Shown one piece after another: positions 33,038-40,457 of a DNA stretch of 55,037 nt. The translations under genes and the position numbers were made by a program. The DNA is from a virus. Location of the stretch: IMG/VR virus record IMGVR_UViG_3300005253_003498, positions 1 to 55,037 of that record; one strand, given 5' to 3'. Every line of letters starts with the position of its first letter. Position 1 is the stretch's first letter. Under the pieces are notes generated by a model. The model worked only from the letters and a program-made list of their open reading frames with translations, was not told the origin of the DNA and did no database searches.

Positions 33038-33610
33038 TTAGACACTTACCCCTTCACTCCAGTTCTTAGGATGGTATTCAATCGAGACGGGGGTTGGTAT
33101 CCCGATGTCGTCTCCACCCTGCTCCATCAGTTTTTGTATCTTCCTGATCTTTGGTAAACTGCCTGGCACTCTAGGTTTTGCATACCTAGACATAACACAC
33201 CTCCCTTGTTCCGCTGGGAAGTCAAACACAAGTTCGTCGTGGATCTGCATCACCATATGGTAACCTCGCGACTTTGGCTTCGCATTCAATTCGTTGAGGT
33301 ATACCTGGCAACGAATCATCGCCTTCATCATCCACCAGCAGGCCGTCCCCTGCGACCAATAATTAAGCGGAACCGTAGGTAGAATTCTACCATAATTCGT
33401 GCGCGTACAAAGAAGTGGGTAACCGCGCTTAGGGTCTACCGTCTTGTCAGGCATTGTCTCAACATAGCCGTGCTTCTCAGCATACTCAATCAGCTTTTCA
33501 TTCAGTAGCTTGGACTTGCGGAATCTACCTGCTATTCTGCGCTGCGCGCCGGGTACGTGATAGGCTTTGTCTGCTGTTCTCAACATAGCCGTGCTTCTCA
33601 GCATACTCAA
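33038..33610 (-). pseudogene. DNA polymerase, C-terminal part (motif C)
   Basis: This 190-residue frame carries polymerase motif C (QIHDELVFDFP) and the end of the palm. Residues 13-51 repeat the end of the upstream ORF because of the 121-bp duplication. The first dozen residues are read from the wrong frame of the repeat. Removing one repeat unit joins this part in frame to the upstream ORF and gives a 701-residue polymerase. Confidence 0.85.
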
Positions 33611-33698
33611 TCAGCTTTTCATTCAGTAGCTTGGACTTGCGGAATCTACCTGCTATTCTGCGCTGCGCGCCGGGTACGTGATAGGCTTTGTCTGCTGT
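33457..33698. repeat. exact 121-bp tandem duplication inside DNA polymerase gene
   Basis: Copy 1 (33457-33577) and copy 2 (33578-33698) are identical by eye. The unit starts TCTCAACATAGCC and ends TTTGTCTGCTGT. 121 is not a multiple of three, so the duplication breaks the frame. Confidence 0.95.
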
Positions 33699-35264
33699 GC
33701 CACTCTGCTCTACTGCGCCATACTGCACGGCGAAGTTACCGTTCTTTGCCCACTGATACCATGTATCAGCGTACTCCTTCTTAGCCTTCAACAATCCCTT
33801 AGGATCGTTATGGTCCCATTTGTCAGGGTGCAGGATGGAAAACACCAGCAAGTGATTGCTGCCGAAGAATGGGGGCTCATCAGGCTTCTCGAATAGCTCG
33901 ATCTGCTCCGTCTCTCCTGACTTGTAAGCCGGCAATCGCAGCTCTATGTTCTGTGCATCAAGGCTCCACCATTCCCGTCCAGGTGCAGGACCAAAGCAGT
34001 ACCGCAGATTGGATCCTTTCTGCTTCGAGATGTTCTGTTCGTTCGGATTCTGACTGCTCCACCGTAGCGTATCAGTACCAGTCGGGTTCAAGGACGGATG
34101 AAGACGGAACCAATCAGCTTCCTTAGTATAATTTGTTCCCCCGGAAGCAGATGGGGAGGTTACGATTAAAGGCAACCAAAATCTTCTATATCCTTCCATA
34201 TAAGCAAGTGCGGTGTCTCGCTTGCGCTTTGTCAGCAACGAGTCGATAAAGAGCTTGGCTTTGCTGCGTCTTGGCAAACTGACTTGATAATCCTCCATGA
34301 CTTTCTTGTCTAAAGAAGGCTTACCTGTCTTCTGGCTCTTTCTTAACACACTCAGCTTCAACACGTCAAAGATGAATGTCGTAAGTGACTTGTTATTACT
34401 AGACTTCGGGAGCTGTAAGTCGTAATCGTAACTCTTGGCAAGATTAGTGCAAACCCTTCCAGCCTCTCCAGACTCTCTTGTGTACTTATGCTGTAGTTCA
34501 GTTAGTCGACTACCGCTGATGGTTACTCCATGGCTTTCCATCTGGCTCACGATAGGGAGGATTTTCAATCTCTCCTGGTAAATTTTCCATAGATTACGCC
34601 TTCGTAGGACTTTTTGTTGCTCCTTGAAAAGCAAGATCGTCACTTCACTATCACTGTTGCCATACTCCGCACACACTTCCCACCACGGATGTTGCTGATT
34701 TCCCGTCCATATATAACTTTCTTCTTTTGCAATTGCTCGTGGAAGCCACATATCGTTCTTCCAAACGGTCCCTCTTGCGCTCGGCATCTGAGGCAGTCCA
34801 ACTCTTGCGATTTGCCAGTTAGGGTATTTACTCTTAGCAATGCGGCGCGCTTCGTTTGTTGCCTCTTTAATTGCATCCTCGAACGGCTTGACGTTGATTC
34901 CAAGGTACATCAAGGCCATTGTAGTAAGATCATGAGGGCGGTTGCTGGCTAGAAGATGACCTGCCAGTAGAGTATCATAGACTTTACCCCAATCCCAATT
35001 TAGCTCCATACTATGAAACGCAAACACGGTTCGCAGGGCGGCTACGTCGAACTTGGGATTTTGTAGAACGATCTTGTCAGCCCAATCAATCTTAGCCTGG
35101 ATTTCTTTCAAGTCGTTCCTAGGCACTCGCGGTTGTCTTGTTACCGGGTTTACGTTCCATGTCCAGTAGGTCTGGAGGCCATCATCATCAGTTAATTGGA
35201 CCATAAACGGTTTGGCGCCATGACAGAAGTCAAGTCCAGTAGTTTCAACGTCTAAGCCAATCAT
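33525..35264 (-). pseudogene. family A DNA polymerase, N-terminal part (3'-5' exonuclease + motifs A and B)
   Basis: This is a 579-residue frame. The exonuclease motifs are GLDVETTGLD (Exo I), QNPKFDVAA (Exo II) and YGNSDSEV (Exo III). The polymerase part has TDTLRWSSQNPNEQNI, motif A WWSLDAQNIELRLPAY and motif B WAKNGNFAVQYG (Lys, Phe and Tyr kept; the usual Arg four residues before Lys is Tyr). The last 17 residues are out-of-frame nonsense from the duplication. The enzyme lacks motif C here and would be inactive for synthesis unless the duplication is removed or bypassed. Confidence 0.9.
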
Positions 35265-35281
35265 ACCCTCAACTCCTAGTG

Positions 35282-35527
35282 CTAAAGCTTATTACAGTTC
35301 TCTTCAGCTACCAAGACCCTTTCGTCGTCAACGTCTAATGCAACATGATATACCCATCCATCGCACTTCGGACTATATCTACCCAGATTGTTGCCATCCT
35401 CGTAACCGATTATCGTGCCAACATATATACCGGAAGTCCTTCCTCGGTTACTCTTAATCTTTATCTGGACCCTCTCACTCAGATTGAACTTTCTAGGTGC
35501 CATGCGGTTAGTAGTATCATGGCTCAT
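35282..35527 (-). CDS. small SH3/KOW-like protein
   Basis: In this 81-residue protein RVQIKIKSNRGRTSGIYVGT and WVYHVALDVDDERVLVAEEN suggest a small beta-barrel of the KOW/SH3 type. GGAGGTGACC precedes the ATG, which overlaps the upstream stop. Possible RNA- or protein-binding accessory to the polymerase operon. Confidence 0.65.
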   Translation of the reverse strand: MSHDTTNRMAPRKFNLSERVQIKIKSNRGRTSGIYVGTIIGYEDGNNLGRYSPKCDGWVYHVALDVDDERVLVAEENCNKL

Positions 35528-35858
35528 TGGTCACCTCCATTTTGTAAGTGATGGCCTGCTCGCCGATAAAATAGGGCAATGCCTCCAAACAGAATGTCTC
35601 AATATCTCCCTTCGGAAAATTGGAAAGTGGGTCCATCCACCTAGCTCCAAAACATTCAGCAAGTCCCGTCACCGTGGTAGGCTGCTCTGATTTGATCCTT
35701 GATGCTATTTGCAACACTTCTTTAAAGAAGCCTTGGCTGACAATGTGCCCGCGCCTCCACAGCAAGTACAGCGTTTGGGCAACCTCGCCTCGAAAGGTCG
35801 CTACTACATCCGGGTCGGCGCTTTTGCTAGGATCGAAATGTAGTTTCATGGTTATCAC
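35517..35858 (-). CDS. hypothetical protein of small-gene operon
   Basis: The GTG start, 7 bases after GGAGG, is preferred, giving 113 residues. It is alpha-helical with EVAQTLYLLWRRGHIVSQGF and DIETFCLEALPYFIGEQAIT. No family was recognised. Confidence 0.7.
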   Translation of the reverse strand: MITMKLHFDPSKSADPDVVATFRGEVAQTLYLLWRRGHIVSQGFFKEVLQIASRIKSEQPTTVTGLAECFGARWMDPLSNFPKGDIETFCLEALPYFIGEQAITYKMEVTNEP

Positions 35859-35862
35859 TTAC

Positions 35863-36072
35863 TCACCTCCCGCCGCGCGTGCGGTTTTCTGTTGGTTTAC
35901 CGATCAGTGTCAAATCAGTCTTTCCCATACGCTCCATCCAACGACTCAAATTGATCAATGGCTGCCCCCGAAAACGACGAACGATAGGTGCGGCGTCGAT
36001 TATGCGATGATCCTTACCAATCGTTACCTTGACGGTCATTCGGTTATTAGAGAGTCTCCAGACCGTACTCAT
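35863..36072 (-). CDS. paralogue of the 146-340 gene
   Basis: In this 69-residue protein LSNNRMTVKVTIGKDHRI, APIVRRFRGQPLINL and RMGKTDL match the left-end paralogue. The C-terminus (ENRTRGGR) is encoded by the junction element with hairpin CCGC GCGT GCGG and the SD of the next gene. GGAGGTGAGTGA precedes its own ATG. Confidence 0.75.
   Translation of the reverse strand: MSTVWRLSNNRMTVKVTIGKDHRIIDAAPIVRRFRGQPLINLSRWMERMGKTDLTLIGKPTENRTRGGR
35873..35884 (-). repeat. junction hairpin (variant)
   Basis: CCGC-GCGT-GCGG just before the GGAGGTGAG Shine-Dalgarno of the next gene. It is a diverged member of the junction family. Confidence 0.6.
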
Positions 36073-36405
36073 TCACTCACCTCCCTTCGCCGCTTGCGCG
36101 GCTTTGCGAGTCACTTTCTGTCCTGCTTCGATTAAACCTGGTGGTGCGGTGACTATCTTCACATCACCCGCCGCTTCAGCGGCTTTGGGATATTGGCCCT
36201 CGACGTCATCGCACTCGTGTCCCGCCTGGAGATTGATCCGGGCCGTGCATTCGATTTGCCATTTCGCTTGCCATTCATTACGCTCTTTCCGCAGCCGCTC
36301 GACCTCGGCACGCATCTGGCCAGCGTCCCTCAAGCACTCATTGATGGTAGCCGCGGCATTCACTGAATTCTTCAACACATCCTTTGCAGTCCAGTCCTGA
36401 CTCAT
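36073..36405 (-). CDS. coiled-coil protein with internal junction scar
   Basis: The start is the ATG overlapping the GTGATG junction (GTG at 36408 is possible), giving ~110 residues. Residues 30-50 are a coiled coil (MRAEVERLRKERNEWQAKW). The sequence KAAEAAG in the middle and KAAQAAKGGE at the end are both encoded by the hairpin-bearing junction element. The gene may therefore be a fusion of two former small genes. Function unknown. Confidence 0.65.
   Translation of the reverse strand: MSQDWTAKDVLKNSVNAAATINECLRDAGQMRAEVERLRKERNEWQAKWQIECTARINLQAGHECDDVEGQYPKAAEAAGDVKIVTAPPGLIEAGQKVTRKAAQAAKGGE
36089..36102 (-). repeat. junction hairpin GCCGC-TTGC-GCGGC
   Basis: A 5-bp stem with a 4-base loop, read on the minus strand as GCCGC GCAA GCGGC. 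It is followed by the GGAGGTGAG Shine-Dalgarno and encodes the AAQAA part of the upstream protein's C-terminus. Confidence 0.75.
36170..36183 (-). repeat. junction hairpin inside a gene
   Basis: GCCGC-TTCA-GCGGC, identical to the one at 38196-38209, but located inside a reading frame. The following GGGTGATGTG resembles a damaged GGAGGTGAGTGATG. Confidence 0.7.
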
Positions 36406-36408
36406 CAC

Positions 36409-36729
36409 TCACCTCGCTCCAGGGAATTTTTTAAGTAACTTGCTCAATAATTCAACCATTTGAGGGATATAGAGCTGCTTACAGCAAACTAGACCCACGC
36501 GTTTGATCTCTTCCGTTAGCCGTGCGACTTTATTATGTCGCTGTACGATACCTTTCAACACCTTCCGCGATCGCACGACGTATTGATCTCTGTCTGCCAC
36601 AGAAGGTAAACACAAGCCCTCAGGCACGTGGACACAATGATGTACCAACGCGACTACTCTCGAGCCCTCTATCACGAAGCCTCGATACGTGTTACCCACC
36701 AAGACCTCTTCATATTGCCACTCTGTCAT
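36409..36729 (-). CDS. hypothetical protein of small-gene operon
   Basis: This ~106-residue protein (TEWQYEEVLVGNTYRGFVIE ... VEELLSKLL-type helix at the end: PQMVELLSKLLKKFPGAR) starts in the TGATG overlap with the upstream gene. N-terminal beta, C-terminal basic helices. No family recognised. Confidence 0.65.
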   Translation of the reverse strand: MTEWQYEEVLVGNTYRGFVIEGSRVVALVHHCVHVPEGLCLPSVADRDQYVVRSRKVLKGIVQRHNKVARLTEEIKRVGLVCCKQLYIPQMVELLSKLLKKFPGAR

Positions 36730-36920
36730 CACTCACCTTCCATTCGTCTGATAACCCACGCCAGAATGTGGCATTGCCCCTCCGGGAAAGCTCCGGTGTT
36801 ACCCACCTCTATCTCATGGGTATGCCTTTTACAGCATTCCTTCCACTCGCGTTTGAACGCCTCCAACAGCTCCCGCCGCTGCTTCCGTAGGCGATTGGCG
36901 GCTTTCTTGTGCTTTCCCAT
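36729..36920 (-). CDS. small basic protein
   Basis: This 63-residue, Lys/Arg-rich N-terminal helix (KHKKAANRLRKQRRELLEAF) is followed by a short Cys/His segment. GGGAGGTGAG precedes the ATG. Function unknown. Confidence 0.65.
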   Translation of the reverse strand: MGKHKKAANRLRKQRRELLEAFKREWKECCKRHTHEIEVGNTGAFPEGQCHILAWVIRRMEGE

Positions 36921-37172
36921 CTACTCACCTCCCTCCGCTTGCGCGGCTTTCATTATAGTTGTTGACTGCTTAACAGTTCCTTCAACTCCAAATGGCGTTG
37001 CAATAGTTATGATGTTCGGCCGCTGCGGTACTTCTGCTACCATTACTAATTTCAACGATTCACCGTCCGTGAAATGAAATATAATTATCGCTCCGCCCGC
37101 CGGGGCTTCCAAGCAGTCTATTGTTTTTCCACGAACAAACTCTTGGATGTGCCCACAACTAGGAAATCCCAT
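36921..37172 (-). CDS. hypothetical beta-rich protein with junction tail
   Basis: This ~83-residue protein contains AIIIFHFTDGESLKLVMVAE and NIITIATPFGVEG, suggesting a small beta sheet. The tail MKAAQAEGGE is encoded by the hairpin junction. Function unknown. Confidence 0.65.
   Translation of the reverse strand: MGFPSCGHIQEFVRGKTIDCLEAPAGGAIIIFHFTDGESLKLVMVAEVPQRPNIITIATPFGVEGTVKQSTTIMKAAQAEGGE
36935..36946 (-). repeat. junction hairpin CCGC-TTGC-GCGG
   Basis: A 4-bp version of the junction hairpin, followed on the minus strand by GGAGGTGAGTAG and the next ATG. Confidence 0.7.
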
Positions 37173-37468
37173 CACTCACCTTCCTTTGCTTTCGCGGCTT
37201 CACGTTCTTTTGCCAGCAGGTATCGCATGACTTCAGGCCATTCCTTCTCAAACAACTCCCATGACACGCAACCAGAAATCATCCGTGGCTCGCCAAGCTT
37301 GCGGCTCTCCCGGTCGTCGCAGATATAGACGGTGCTATCCTTCTCTAAGCGAATCTGAATTGAATCACGATCGTTGTAACCGAATCCAATACAAAACGTA
37401 TTGAGCAACACATCGACGCTAACACGTTGCTGCTCAGATCGTGTTGTCTTTTCTGGAGTTGGCATCAT
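37172..37468 (-). CDS. hypothetical protein with junction tail
   Basis: This 98-residue protein (QRVSVDVLLNTFCIGFGYND, STVYICDDRESRKLG) ends REAAKAKEGE, the junction-type tail with a decayed hairpin. Start ATGATG overlaps the upstream stop. No family recognised. Confidence 0.65.
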   Translation of the reverse strand: MMPTPEKTTRSEQQRVSVDVLLNTFCIGFGYNDRDSIQIRLEKDSTVYICDDRESRKLGEPRMISGCVSWELFEKEWPEVMRYLLAKEREAAKAKEGE

Positions 37469-38179
37469 TCACTTCCTGCCACTTGTCGCGGCTGCTACAA
37501 GAGCTTCAAACGCTGTTCGACCCGACCCACCAGGCAGGTCACGTGCATACTCGCCAAGTTCGGCAATAGTCCGTTCCAGCCGCTCGACCTGGATCCGCTT
37601 GCCTGCGTCATCGTCATCGCGTCGCTGCAAGTATCTATTCAGCCAGACACCTTGTTCATCGCTACTCAGACCCTCCGGCATGGATCGCTGTATTAGTTGC
37701 TTGTATACCCCGTGTGAGACCGGCGGTGTTTGTTCTCCGGTTCCTAGCAGGTTGAGCACCTCCTGGCGGACATTCTCCAACTCCAGGCCCAGATTTATCA
37801 ACAGCAGGCCAGCGATGCCTCCAGACTCTCGCAACAGCCCTAACAGCAGGTGCTCGGTTCCCACGTATTTGTGGCCGAGGTCCCGAGATTCCTCCATGGC
37901 ATACGTGAGAACCCGCTTTGTTCGCGGCGTTTGTGGCAGCTTGCCCCAGTTGCTCCAGGCGGGCGCGATCAGCACCAGCTTCTCAACCTCGCGGCGAATG
38001 TCGTCCAGAGCAACGCCTGAATTTATAATGGCGATGATGCCATGGCCAATATCTCCTTTCCTACTAATCAGCCCGAGCAGGAGGTGTACGGTTCCGATAT
38101 ATTCGTGATTGAGCCGCCGAGCCTCCTGCTGGGCCAGTTGGAGGACTTTCCTTGCCCTATCCGTAAAACGCTCGTACAT
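37469..38179 (-). CDS. stand-alone ClpC/ClpA N-domain protein
   Basis: In this 236-residue protein residues 1-70 (YERFTDRARKVLQLAQQEAR, EYIGTVHLLLGLI) and 85-150 (TKRVLTYAMEESRDLG, KYVGTEHLLLGLLRESGG) are the two repeats of a Clp_N domain. A charged helical tail (QVERLERTIAELGEY) follows. There is no AAA+ ATPase, so it cannot be an unfoldase. It may act as a decoy or adaptor that binds host ClpC partners or substrates. Such domains regulate proteolysis in host cells. Confidence 0.9.
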   Translation of the reverse strand: MYERFTDRARKVLQLAQQEARRLNHEYIGTVHLLLGLISRKGDIGHGIIAIINSGVALDDIRREVEKLVLIAPAWSNWGKLPQTPRTKRVLTYAMEESRDLGHKYVGTEHLLLGLLRESGGIAGLLLINLGLELENVRQEVLNLLGTGEQTPPVSHGVYKQLIQRSMPEGLSSDEQGVWLNRYLQRRDDDDAGKRIQVERLERTIAELGEYARDLPGGSGRTAFEALVAAATSGRK

Positions 38180-38182
38180 AGT

Positions 38183-38548
38183 TCACTCCCCCCCCGCCGC
38201 TTCAGCGGCCAGTAATTTCCCCACAGATTGACGTGCATAACCGATTGCGGTGTCTCGGTTGTGCCTAACACGTTTTGATCCAAGATCATTATCGAGGATA
38301 TTCTGCAATCCATCGCGCAGCCGCTCGACCTCGGCTTCCGCTTTGCGAGCGATGACCACCACGTCTAGGTCGGCTATGTTCTTACCTGCCAACGCCCGCC
38401 TCCCCATCTCAATCGCTTGAGTTGGAACGCATTCTGCCGATGGGTGGGTCATCCAACGGGCAAGGGCCATCCGCAGCCGCTCGATCTCGGCTTGCTGTGA
38501 CTTGGCACCCGCCTCGAAATCTATGTCAGCACGATCAAGAAAAGTCAT
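38183..38548 (-). CDS. coiled-coil protein with junction tail
   Basis: This 122-residue protein contains KSQQAEIERLRMALARWM, a middle LDVVVIARKAEAEVERLRDG coiled coil and the tail LLAAEAAGGE. The AEVERLR words are shared with the gene at 36073, suggesting duplication. GGAGGTGAG precedes the ATG. Confidence 0.7.
   Translation of the reverse strand: MTFLDRADIDFEAGAKSQQAEIERLRMALARWMTHPSAECVPTQAIEMGRRALAGKNIADLDVVVIARKAEAEVERLRDGLQNILDNDLGSKRVRHNRDTAIGYARQSVGKLLAAEAAGGE
38196..38209 (-). repeat. junction hairpin GCCGC-TTCA-GCGGC
   Basis: A 5-bp stem at the end of the coiled-coil gene, followed by a G-rich Shine-Dalgarno for the ClpC N-domain gene. Confidence 0.75.
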
Positions 38549-38551
38549 CAC

Positions 38552-39148
38552 TCACCTCCTCTTCAAAAACGCTTTTTCCCATTGCTGAGGTGTTGCAAAC
38601 TTCGGTTTATACATTTTCCCCTTCAAGACCATCCTCCACTTCTTCCAACCTGCTACCTCTCCTTGCAAGCCCGCCTCAATCAATTCATCTCGTCTTTCAG
38701 CAAAACTCAAACGGCTCAGCCCAGCGGCAGATAACACACGATCTCCGTGTTGGATTATAGCCACAAATCTGCAATCAGTAATCTCGTGGTGCTCCAGCAT
38801 TGCTCTGAGTCTACCATCGTGGATGTAATTATGACAGCAGAAACAGAGCGGTACCGTCTCGATATAAGTCAGTCTGCCTAGCTTGTAGTCAACTTTGTAC
38901 AGCTCATGCCCTTCCAACCATTGCCTGAAAGCAGCGCTGAACTTGTAGATTCCACAAGCTAAACAACGATAGGCAGTTGACTTATAAGCAGCTTTACGAG
39001 TCTCGTTCCACCACTTAGGTCCTAGTATACTTCGAGGTGTTACACCGTGCATCGGTGACGGTATATTCGGACACAGCAAAATCTCGGGCCGAGTTTTTAG
39101 CTGTGGTTTTGGTCTAACCGTCTTCCGCAGTTTCTTGCTTAGACTCAC
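38552..39148 (-). CDS. HNH-like zinc protein
   Basis: In this 198-residue protein YRCLACGIYKF and ETVPLCFCCHNYIHDGRL supply two CxxC pairs. WLEGHELYKVDYKLGRLTYI is the His-containing strand of a divergent HNH fold. A GTG start is used and overlaps the upstream gene by 35 bases. Likely a DNA nuclease or a nuclease-derived DNA-binding protein. Confidence 0.75.
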   Translation of the reverse strand: MSLSKKLRKTVRPKPQLKTRPEILLCPNIPSPMHGVTPRSILGPKWWNETRKAAYKSTAYRCLACGIYKFSAAFRQWLEGHELYKVDYKLGRLTYIETVPLCFCCHNYIHDGRLRAMLEHHEITDCRFVAIIQHGDRVLSAAGLSRLSFAERRDELIEAGLQGEVAGWKKWRMVLKGKMYKPKFATPQQWEKAFLKRR

Positions 39149-39446
39149 TTGCTGTTCTCCCCCTTCCTTGGAAGAAACGCTCTGGCGCGCCTAAGTCAAT
39201 AAAGGACATTTCCTCTTCTCTGAATGTCACTGGTTGATCACCTCGAACAGGATTCAGAGTGTACATCACGCCATCATAGCGTACCGGCTTTCCTCCACTA
39301 CTCCGTAGCTGTCTTATAAATTCAGCATGAGCCTTATCTAGAATCTCCTTGTCTATTTTTAACATGGTCTCTGCTGATTTGACTCCCTTACGGCAAGTCA
39401 ACAGGGTCTTCAGCGCATTTCTCAGTTTATCATTTCGATTCATCAT
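39114..39446 (-). CDS. hypothetical protein
   Basis: In this 110-residue protein the first 55 residues are helical (LRNALKTLLTCRKGVKSAE) and the rest beta (KPVRYDGVMYTLNPVRGDQP). Its ATG lies in an ATGA overlap with the 43-residue zinc gene. Function unknown. Confidence 0.65.
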   Translation of the reverse strand: MMNRNDKLRNALKTLLTCRKGVKSAETMLKIDKEILDKAHAEFIRQLRSSGGKPVRYDGVMYTLNPVRGDQPVTFREEEMSFIDLGAPERFFQGRGRTASESKQETAEDG

Positions 39447-39574
39447 CTTCTCTTAGGTCTAAAGGTTGACGGTTGTTTCTTCCCAGTACCTCTACAAGGT
39501 ACACACTTCCCTTTTCGGCTACTAACACCAGATCCCCCGCAGGCTACACACTTCAACTTAGATATCTTCGGCAT
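39443..39574 (-). CDS. 43-residue DnaJ-type zinc-finger protein
   Basis: A very short ORF, MPKISKLKCVACGGSGVSSR then KGKCVPCRGTGKKQ. It has two CxxCxGxG-like units as in the DnaJ zinc finger and a basic tail. Its stop overlaps the next ATG. Probably a tiny zinc protein binding RNA or protein. Confidence 0.7.
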   Translation of the reverse strand: MPKISKLKCVACGGSGVSSRKGKCVPCRGTGKKQPSTFRPKRR

Positions 39575-39607
39575 CGTCTACTTCTCTCCGATTACTACAA
39601 TGAAAAT

Positions 39608-39642
39608 TGCCACTCGCCGCCGATGAACTATCCGGAGTGGCA
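39608..39642. other. hairpin TGCCACTC...GAGTGGCA
   Basis: An 8-bp perfect stem with a 19-base loop in the 145-base gap between the zinc gene and the gene at 39720. Confidence 0.5.
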
Positions 39643-39697
39643 CGAATAAGTCTAGCGAGAAGTGCATCGAGCAATGAGTGAACTCGATTGGTTCATT

Positions 39698-39713
39698 TAG
39701 CGCTGTAGCGCTA
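39698..39713. other. hairpin TAGCGC-TGTA-GCGCTA
   Basis: A 6-bp stem with a tetraloop just after the stop of the 39720-40028 gene. It may be a processing or pausing site; no T run follows on either strand. Confidence 0.5.
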
Positions 39714-39719
39714 GGAGCT

Positions 39720-40028
39720 CTAGCGGCTTACCCCCTTCTCATCTGTAATCCCTTTCTGCTTTCCCCGCAATTCACGGTAGCGTCCAGGCCATAGCATCCT
39801 TGATTCCTCCCCAGGAACGAATCCACATTCAATTGCCCGAAACCGCATCATCTTGTGATTACGTAGAATTGGTCTCACTGTTAGAATATCACAGATAATA
39901 CGTTTCCGTGATACTCCAAACAATGAATCGAAGGGAGCCGTCCATTTGTTATTGACTCCAAACCGTCTTGTCCGGAACAACAGATGAACTCCTAGCTTCC
40001 AATTCTGCACAAAGTAGGTTATCACCAA
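39720..40028 (-). CDS. hypothetical protein after structured region
   Basis: A GTG start 6 bases after GAGAGGAG gives 102 residues: VITYFVQNWKLGVHLLFRTR, ILTVRPILRNHKMMRFRAIE and a Gly/Arg-rich C-terminus. Basic, mixed alpha/beta. Function unknown. Confidence 0.65.
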   Translation of the reverse strand: MVITYFVQNWKLGVHLLFRTRRFGVNNKWTAPFDSLFGVSRKRIICDILTVRPILRNHKMMRFRAIECGFVPGEESRMLWPGRYRELRGKQKGITDEKGVSR

Positions 40029-40048
40029 CTACTCCTCTCGTGTTTGAA

Positions 40049-40254
40049 AACCATCGCGGCGACCCGACTTGCCATTTCGGCGGGCGACGTCCCCGCGTGT
40101 CTCGCATGGCTGCGTTGCGGTAAATCCACCGCATAAACCTCGGGAGTGCTGCTTCCCGGTCGGGCTCCAAGGGATGATTCACGACCCGGGGCTGCGTACA
40201 GCCGGTTTCGGGTCGCAGCAGTTTGTGGAGCGGTACGCCGCCGCCGCGATGGTT
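40049..40254 (-). ncRNA. GC-rich structured element, candidate ncRNA
   Basis: A 206-base stretch is closed by a 13-base inverted repeat (AACCATCGCGGCG 40049-40061, CGCCGCGATGGTT 40242-40254). It holds several perfect internal hairpins: GCGGG/CCCGC (40080-40096), TGCGGT/ACCGCA (40116-40133), and CGACCCG/CGGGTCG (40182-40215) enclosing GGCTG CGTA CAGCC. GC content far exceeds that of its neighbours. The strand is guessed from the flanking minus-strand tRNA-like genes. A reading frame crosses it but looks non-coding. Confidence 0.5.
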
Positions 40255-40264
40255 GTGTTGTAAG

Positions 40265-40384
40265 TGGCTCCGACCGGACTTGAACCGGCACGATCGTTCG
40301 CATGTTTTCTGTCATAATTTCAGACAATGGCTTTTCCAACGATCTCAAGCCAATATCAGCGTCTACCAATTCCGCCACGGAACC
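40265..40384 (-). tRNA. tRNA-Leu-like gene with aberrant anticodon arm (120 nt)
   Basis: A perfect class II frame is present. The acceptor stem is GGTTCCG/CGGAGCC (one G-U), followed by D-arm GGCGGAATTGGTAGACGC, T-arm CCGG TTCAAGT CCGG and discriminator A. Between them are 69 bases, about 34 more than a normal tRNA-Leu. The anticodon arm GATAT TGGCTTG AGATC has a mismatch and no U33. GATCGTT/AACGATC and TGTC/GACA stems compete with it. It may be a decayed or specialised tRNA. Confidence 0.65.
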
Positions 40385-40457
40385 GTTGCCGGCCTCTTAC
40401 CGGCCCGAAGGTTTCTGTTGATTTGTGAGAATGCTGAACCTTTAAGTAGTTTCTCAG

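Noticed and set aside
39949-40182. Minus-strand ORF of 77 residues
   Set aside because: Covers half of the structured element and overlaps the better supported gene at 39720-40028 in another frame; Arg/Pro-rich composition looks like a GC-rich shadow.
40022-40378. Minus-strand ORF of 118 residues beginning MAELVDA
   Set aside because: Its start is the translation of the tRNA-Leu-like D-arm (a known annotation artefact), and the rest crosses the GC-rich structured element. No Shine-Dalgarno fits.
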